The notes beneath the pieces are model-generated. The model had not been told where the DNA came from. It was given only the letters and a program-made list of their open reading frames with translations, and did no database searches. A stretch of DNA of 64,000 bases, taken from positions 2,504,001 through 2,568,000 of the forward strand of contig NZ_CP029551.1 of the NCBI RefSeq assembly GCF_003173735.1. Reading direction: 5' to 3'. Of the stretch, positions 60,886 to 64,000 are shown one piece after another. Position 1 is the stretch's first letter; each line of letters starts with the position of its first letter. The position numbers and the translations under genes are program-made. This DNA comes from Methylobacterium radiodurans. GTDB taxonomy: Bacteria; Pseudomonadota; Alphaproteobacteria; Rhizobiales; Beijerinckiaceae.

Positions 60886-60938
60886 GGGCCCGGACCGGCG
60901 CAAACGGAGCCCTTTCGGCGCGAACTTGGCCATAAAGG

Positions 60939-60961
60939 GGGCGGCAACGTGATTGCCGCCC
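60939..60961 (+). terminator. Hairpin terminator after the UbiB-like gene
   Basis: GGGCGGCAA (60939-60947) pairs with TTGCCGCCC (60953-60961) across a 5-base loop and is followed by GTTTAGG. It lies between the kinase gene and the aa3-oxidase subunit IV gene. Confidence 0.55.
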
Positions 60962-61024
60962 GTTTAGGCTTGGGCTAAATCCCCTGCGACAGAACAAACA
61001 GGCGTCACAGGGGACGAGCGCACG

Positions 61025-61318
61025 ATGGCTGATACCAAGACCGTGTCCGGAGCAGCCTACAGCCCGGCGATGGACGCCAAGACCCACGAGCAGACCTACC
61101 GGGGCTTCATCCGCTTCGTCGAGATCGCGACGGGCGTTGTGATCTGCTGGGTCCTGGCGCTGGCCGTGGGCGGTATCCGCGAGGCTTGGCTCACCGCGAT
61201 CGCCGGCGTGGTCGCGGCGTCCGTGGCCGGCGCCGTCGGCGCGCTCGCTCCGGCAGTCGGCTGGAAGGCCCCGCTCGTGGTTGGCTTGCTTCTTGCACTG
61301 TACCTCGCTTTTGCCTAG
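61025..61318 (+). CDS. aa3-type cytochrome c oxidase subunit IV-like protein
   Basis: A 97-residue protein with the family start MDAKTHEQTYRGFIRFVEIA before a first membrane helix (ATGVVICWVLALAVGG), then a second and third (AIAGVVAASVAGAVGALA and LVVGLLLALYLAFA). The bacterial subunit IV of aa3 oxidases is a single helix; the extra helices here match a longer form seen in Rhizobiales. It stands 133 bp upstream of the transhydrogenase genes on the same strand. Link to the oxidase is by family only, as no other oxidase gene is here. Confidence 0.85.
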   Translation: MADTKTVSGAAYSPAMDAKTHEQTYRGFIRFVEIATGVVICWVLALAVGGIREAWLTAIAGVVAASVAGAVGALAPAVGWKAPLVVGLLLALYLAFA

Positions 61319-61451
61319 CGGCGGCCAAGGCCACCGCAAGGTACTCCTGGTTACATCCGCACCGTTTCCATCAACCAGACTCTGCCCGCTCACCTCGTAA
61401 AACCGTCATGGTTCGCGCATGCGGTGGCGGTCCATTTGAGGGGTAAGCTGA

Positions 61452-62594
61452 ATGCGCATCGCTGTGCTTTCGGAAACCGACGCCGCGGAACCGCGGGTCG
61501 CGGCGGTGCCGGAAACGGTCAAGAAATACAAAGCCCTGGGAGCCGACGTCGTCGTGCAGTCGGGTGCGGGCCTCTCGGCCGGCGTGCCCGACGCTGAGTA
61601 CGAGGCCGTCGGGGCCACCGTGGCGGCCTCCGCCGAGGACGCGGCGCGCGACGCCGACCTCGTGCTGAAGGTGCGCCGGCCGAGCGCCGAGGAGGCCAAG
61701 CTCCTGAAGCGCGGCGCCACCGTCGTCGCCATCATGGACCCCTACGGTCGTGAGGACGAGCTGAAGGTCCTGGCCGATGCCGGCCTCGACACCTTCGCGA
61801 TGGAGTTCATGCCGCGCATCACCCGCGCACAGGTGATGGACGTGCTCTCCAGCCAGGCGAACCTCGCCGGCTACCGCGCCGTGATCGACGGCGCCGCCGA
61901 GTACGGCCGCTCCATGCCGATGATGATGACCGCCGCCGGCACCGTGCCGGCCGCCCGCGTCTTCATCATGGGCGTCGGCGTCGCCGGCCTCCAGGCCATC
62001 GCCACCGCCCGCCGCCTGGGCGCGGTCGTCACCGCCACCGACGTGCGTCCGGCGACGAAGGAGCAGGTCGAATCGCTCGGCGCGAAGTTCGTCGCCGTGG
62101 AGGACGACGAGTTCAAGCAGGCCGAGACCGCGGGCGGCTACGCCAAGGAGATGTCGGCCGAGTACCAGCGCAAGCAGGCCGACCTCGTGAAGGGCCACAT
62201 CGCCAAGCAGGACATCGTCATCACCACGGCGCTGATCCCGGGCCGCCCCGCGCCGAAGCTCGTCTCCGAGGAGATGGTCGCCTCGATGAAGCCGGGGTCG
62301 GTGCTGGTCGATCTCGCGGTCGAGCGCGGCGGCAACGTTGCGGGCGCCAAGGCGGGTGAGATCGTCACCACGGCGAACGGCGCGAAGATCGTCGGGCACC
62401 TCAACGTGCCGGGCCGCCTCGCGGCGACCGCCTCCGCCCTCTACGCGCGCAACCTCTACGCCTTCCTCGAGACGCTGATCGACAAGGAATCGAAGGCGCT
62501 CGCGATCAAGTGGGACGACGAGCTGGTCAAGGCCACGAACCTCACCCGCGACGGTCAGGTCGTCCACCCGTCCTTCCAGCCCAAAGCGGCCTGA
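61452..62594 (+). CDS. pntAA: NAD(P) transhydrogenase subunit alpha part 1
   Basis: A 380-residue NAD(H)-binding subunit (domain I) of proton-translocating transhydrogenase. It has MRIAVLSETDAAEPRVAAVP at the start, the RQD-like loop in the SSQANLAGYRAV region, and the nucleotide-binding GVGVAGLQAIATARRLGA. The C-terminus ends at the cytoplasmic domain, without the membrane helices of the fused E. coli PntA; those are encoded separately downstream. The enzyme uses the proton gradient to make NADPH from NADH. The next gene starts 18 bp later. Confidence 0.96.
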   Translation: MRIAVLSETDAAEPRVAAVPETVKKYKALGADVVVQSGAGLSAGVPDAEYEAVGATVAASAEDAARDADLVLKVRRPSAEEAKLLKRGATVVAIMDPYGREDELKVLADAGLDTFAMEFMPRITRAQVMDVLSSQANLAGYRAVIDGAAEYGRSMPMMMTAAGTVPAARVFIMGVGVAGLQAIATARRLGAVVTATDVRPATKEQVESLGAKFVAVEDDEFKQAETAGGYAKEMSAEYQRKQADLVKGHIAKQDIVITTALIPGRPAPKLVSEEMVASMKPGSVLVDLAVERGGNVAGAKAGEIVTTANGAKIVGHLNVPGRLAATASALYARNLYAFLETLIDKESKALAIKWDDELVKATNLTRDGQVVHPSFQPKAA

Positions 62595-62612
62595 TTCCGC
62601 GGAGATCCCCGA

Positions 62613-63062
62613 ATGGCTACCATCCCCCCCGATCAGGCGGCGGACCAGACGCGCATCCTGGCCGACACCGCCCGGGCCGCCGCCGCGGCCGCCCGCAACG
62701 CCGCCGACCAAGCCCAGGCGATCGCCGATGGGCTCGGCCACGGCCTCAGCGCCGCCACGCACGGCGCCGTCGACCCCACCGTGTTCCGCCTTGCGATCTT
62801 CGTGCTGGCGATCTTCGTCGGCTACTATGTGGTCTGGTCGGTGACCCCGGCCCTCCACACCCCGCTCATGTCCGTCACCAACGCGATTTCGTCGGTGATC
62901 ATCGTCGGCGCGCTGCTCGCCGTGGGCGTGCCCTACATCGAGAAAGGCAGCGGCTGGGCCCGCTTCTTCGGCTTCATCGGCATCGTGCTGGCCTCCGTGA
63001 ACATCTTCGGCGGCTTCCTCGTCACGCAGCGCATGCTCGCCATGTACAAGAAGAAAGCCTGA
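62613..63062 (+). CDS. pntAB: NAD(P) transhydrogenase subunit alpha part 2
   Basis: A 149-residue membrane subunit with an Ala-rich soluble head (about residues 10-40) and three or four hydrophobic helices (about 54-75, [21 protein letters not shown], then 84-105 and 115-140). The segment [27 protein letters not shown] matches the first membrane part of PntA. It is the split membrane half of the alpha subunit, typical of alphaproteobacteria. It is 18 bp from pntAA and 4 bp from pntB, so the three form one operon. Confidence 0.94.
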   Translation: MATIPPDQAADQTRILADTARAAAAAARNAADQAQAIADGLGHGLSAATHGAVDPTVFRLAIFVLAIFVGYYVVWSVTPALHTPLMSVTNAISSVIIVGALLAVGVPYIEKGSGWARFFGFIGIVLASVNIFGGFLVTQRMLAMYKKKA

Positions 63063-63066
63063 GCCG

Positions 63067-64000
63067 ATGTCCGAGAACATCTCCTCCCTTCTCTACATCG
63101 TCGCCGGCGTCCTGTTCATCATGGCGCTGCGGGGGCTCTCGCACCCCACGACCTCCCGCCAGGGCAACCTCTACGGCATGGTGGGCATGGGGCTCGCCGT
63201 GCTCACCACGCTGATCGGCCATCCGCCGGCCGGCGCCGCCGCGTGGTTCATCGTGCTGCTCGGCCTCGCCATCGGCGGCGGCGCGGGCGCGGTGATCGCC
63301 AAGCGCGTGCCGATGACGGCGATGCCGCAGCTCGTCGCCGCCTTCCACTCGCTCGTCGGCCTCGCGGCCGTCGCCGTGGCGGCCGGCGCGCTCTACGCGC
63401 CGCAAGCCTTCGGCATCATCGAGAACGGGCACTTCCACAAGCAGTCGCTGTTTGAGATGGGCCTTGGCGTGGCAATCGGCGCGATCACCTTCACGGGTTC
63501 GGTCATCGCCTTCGCCAAGCTCGACGGCCGCATGTCCGGCAAGCCGATCATGCTGCCGCAGCGCCACCTCATCAACGCGCTGCTCGCCGGCGCGCTGGTG
63601 GTCCTGCTCGCGCTGTTCATCGGCACCGAGTCGAAGTTCCTGTTCTGGCTGATCGTGATCCTGTCGCTGGTGCTCGGCGGCCTGATCATCATCCCGATCG
63701 GCGGCGCCGACATGCCCGTCGTCGTCTCGATGCTGAACTCGTACTCGGGCTGGGCGGCGGCCGGCATCGGCTTCACCCTGGGCAACCTCGCGCTCATCAT
63801 CACGGGCGCGCTGGTCGGCTCCTCGGGCGCGATCCTGTCCTACATCATGTGCCACGCGATGAACCGCTCGTTCATCTCGGTCATCCTCGGCGGCTTCGGC
63901 GGCGATGCCGCCGCAGCGGCCGGCGGCGGACAGGTCGAGACCCGGCCCGTGAAGCAGGGCTCGGCGGACGACGCGGCCTACATCATGAAGAACGCCGAGC
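63067..64000 (+). CDS. pntB: NAD(P) transhydrogenase subunit beta (3' truncated by window edge)
   Basis: 311 codons of the beta subunit are present; the gene runs off the right edge before its NADP(H)-binding domain is complete. The visible part has about nine membrane helices, the proton-channel region GRMSGKPIMLPQRHLINALL, GGADMPVVVSMLNSYSGWAA and LVGSSGAILSYIMCHAMNRS, then the start of domain III (VKQGSADDAAYIMKNAE). ATG 63067 lies 4 bp after pntAB. It forms the proton channel together with PntAB. Confidence 0.96.
   Translation, partial: MSENISSLLYIVAGVLFIMALRGLSHPTTSRQGNLYGMVGMGLAVLTTLIGHPPAGAAAWFIVLLGLAIGGGAGAVIAKRVPMTAMPQLVAAFHSLVGLAAVAVAAGALYAPQAFGIIENGHFHKQSLFEMGLGVAIGAITFTGSVIAFAKLDGRMSGKPIMLPQRHLINALLAGALVVLLALFIGTESKFLFWLIVILSLVLGGLIIIPIGGADMPVVVSMLNSYSGWAAAGIGFTLGNLALIITGALVGSSGAILSYIMCHAMNRSFISVILGGFGGDAAAAAGGGQVETRPVKQGSADDAAYIMKNAE

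Overview
The window is a GC-rich, gene-dense stretch of bacterial chromosome. It looks like an alphaproteobacterium of the Methylobacterium/Methylorubrum type. I base this on gene content and not on a database search: a TIGR02302-type Gln-rich membrane protein, an aa3-oxidase subunit IV protein upstream of a transhydrogenase with split alpha subunit, an intracellular PHA depolymerase, a PduO-type cobalamin adenosyltransferase next to etfBA and a hydroxyacyl-CoA dehydrogenase, several tiny secreted glycine-zipper proteins, and hairpin-rich intergenic repeats. I found no rRNA, tRNA, CRISPR array, insertion sequence, integrase or phage gene. Most of the window reads as core genome.

Layout. 1-4.9 kb: a cytochrome P450 cut by the window edge, a LacI-family regulator with a palindromic operator just upstream, a tiny membrane protein, a degenerate receiver-domain protein, and a two-gene siderophore-iron unit (MFS permease plus FhuF-like reductase). 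4.9-14.1 kb: a PLP aminotransferase, a class I glutamine amidotransferase, a ceramide-glucosyltransferase-like enzyme, a histone-deacetylase-family hydrolase, a MazEF toxin-antitoxin pair, an aspartate-type aminotransferase, a luciferase-like oxidoreductase and small secreted proteins. 14.4-24.0 kb: ileS, lspA, an exported hypothetical protein, a catalytic/non-catalytic M16 protease pair, a VOC dioxygenase and ferredoxin-NADP reductase. 24.0-32.5 kb: a lytic transglycosylase, dapA, smpB, a LabA-like NYN protein, pyrE, a MATE exporter, a glycine-zipper protein and a CitE-like lyase.

32.5-44.4 kb is the most carbon-metabolism-flavoured part. It holds a double-TetR regulator divergent from the PHA depolymerase phaZ, the TIGR02302 protein with a small HIG1-like membrane protein, a PagL-like lipid A deacylase, the cobalamin adenosyltransferase, etfB-etfA, a 3-hydroxybutyryl-CoA dehydrogenase and a quinone oxidoreductase. 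PHA turnover, hydroxybutyryl-CoA oxidation, electron transfer from acyl-CoA dehydrogenases and B12-dependent mutases meet in the C4/C5 acyl-CoA (ethylmalonyl-CoA type) metabolism known from these bacteria. 44.5-57.2 kb: clpB, a MOSC protein, pyruvate phosphate dikinase, a DUF882/M15 protein, an L,D-transpeptidase and an NtrC-type regulator. 57.5-64 kb: an oligoendopeptidase F, a UbiB-type kinase, the aa3-oxidase subunit IV protein and pntAA-pntAB-pntB, the last cut by the window end.

I did not find a clearly new multi-gene system. The best leads are small: the two-headed TetR regulator next to phaZ, the receiver protein without its phospho-acceptor, the LacI operator, a 14-bp triple repeat in front of pyrE, the mosaic hairpin elements, and IleS with HIGT in place of HIGH. 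All residue positions are rough and were counted by eye.
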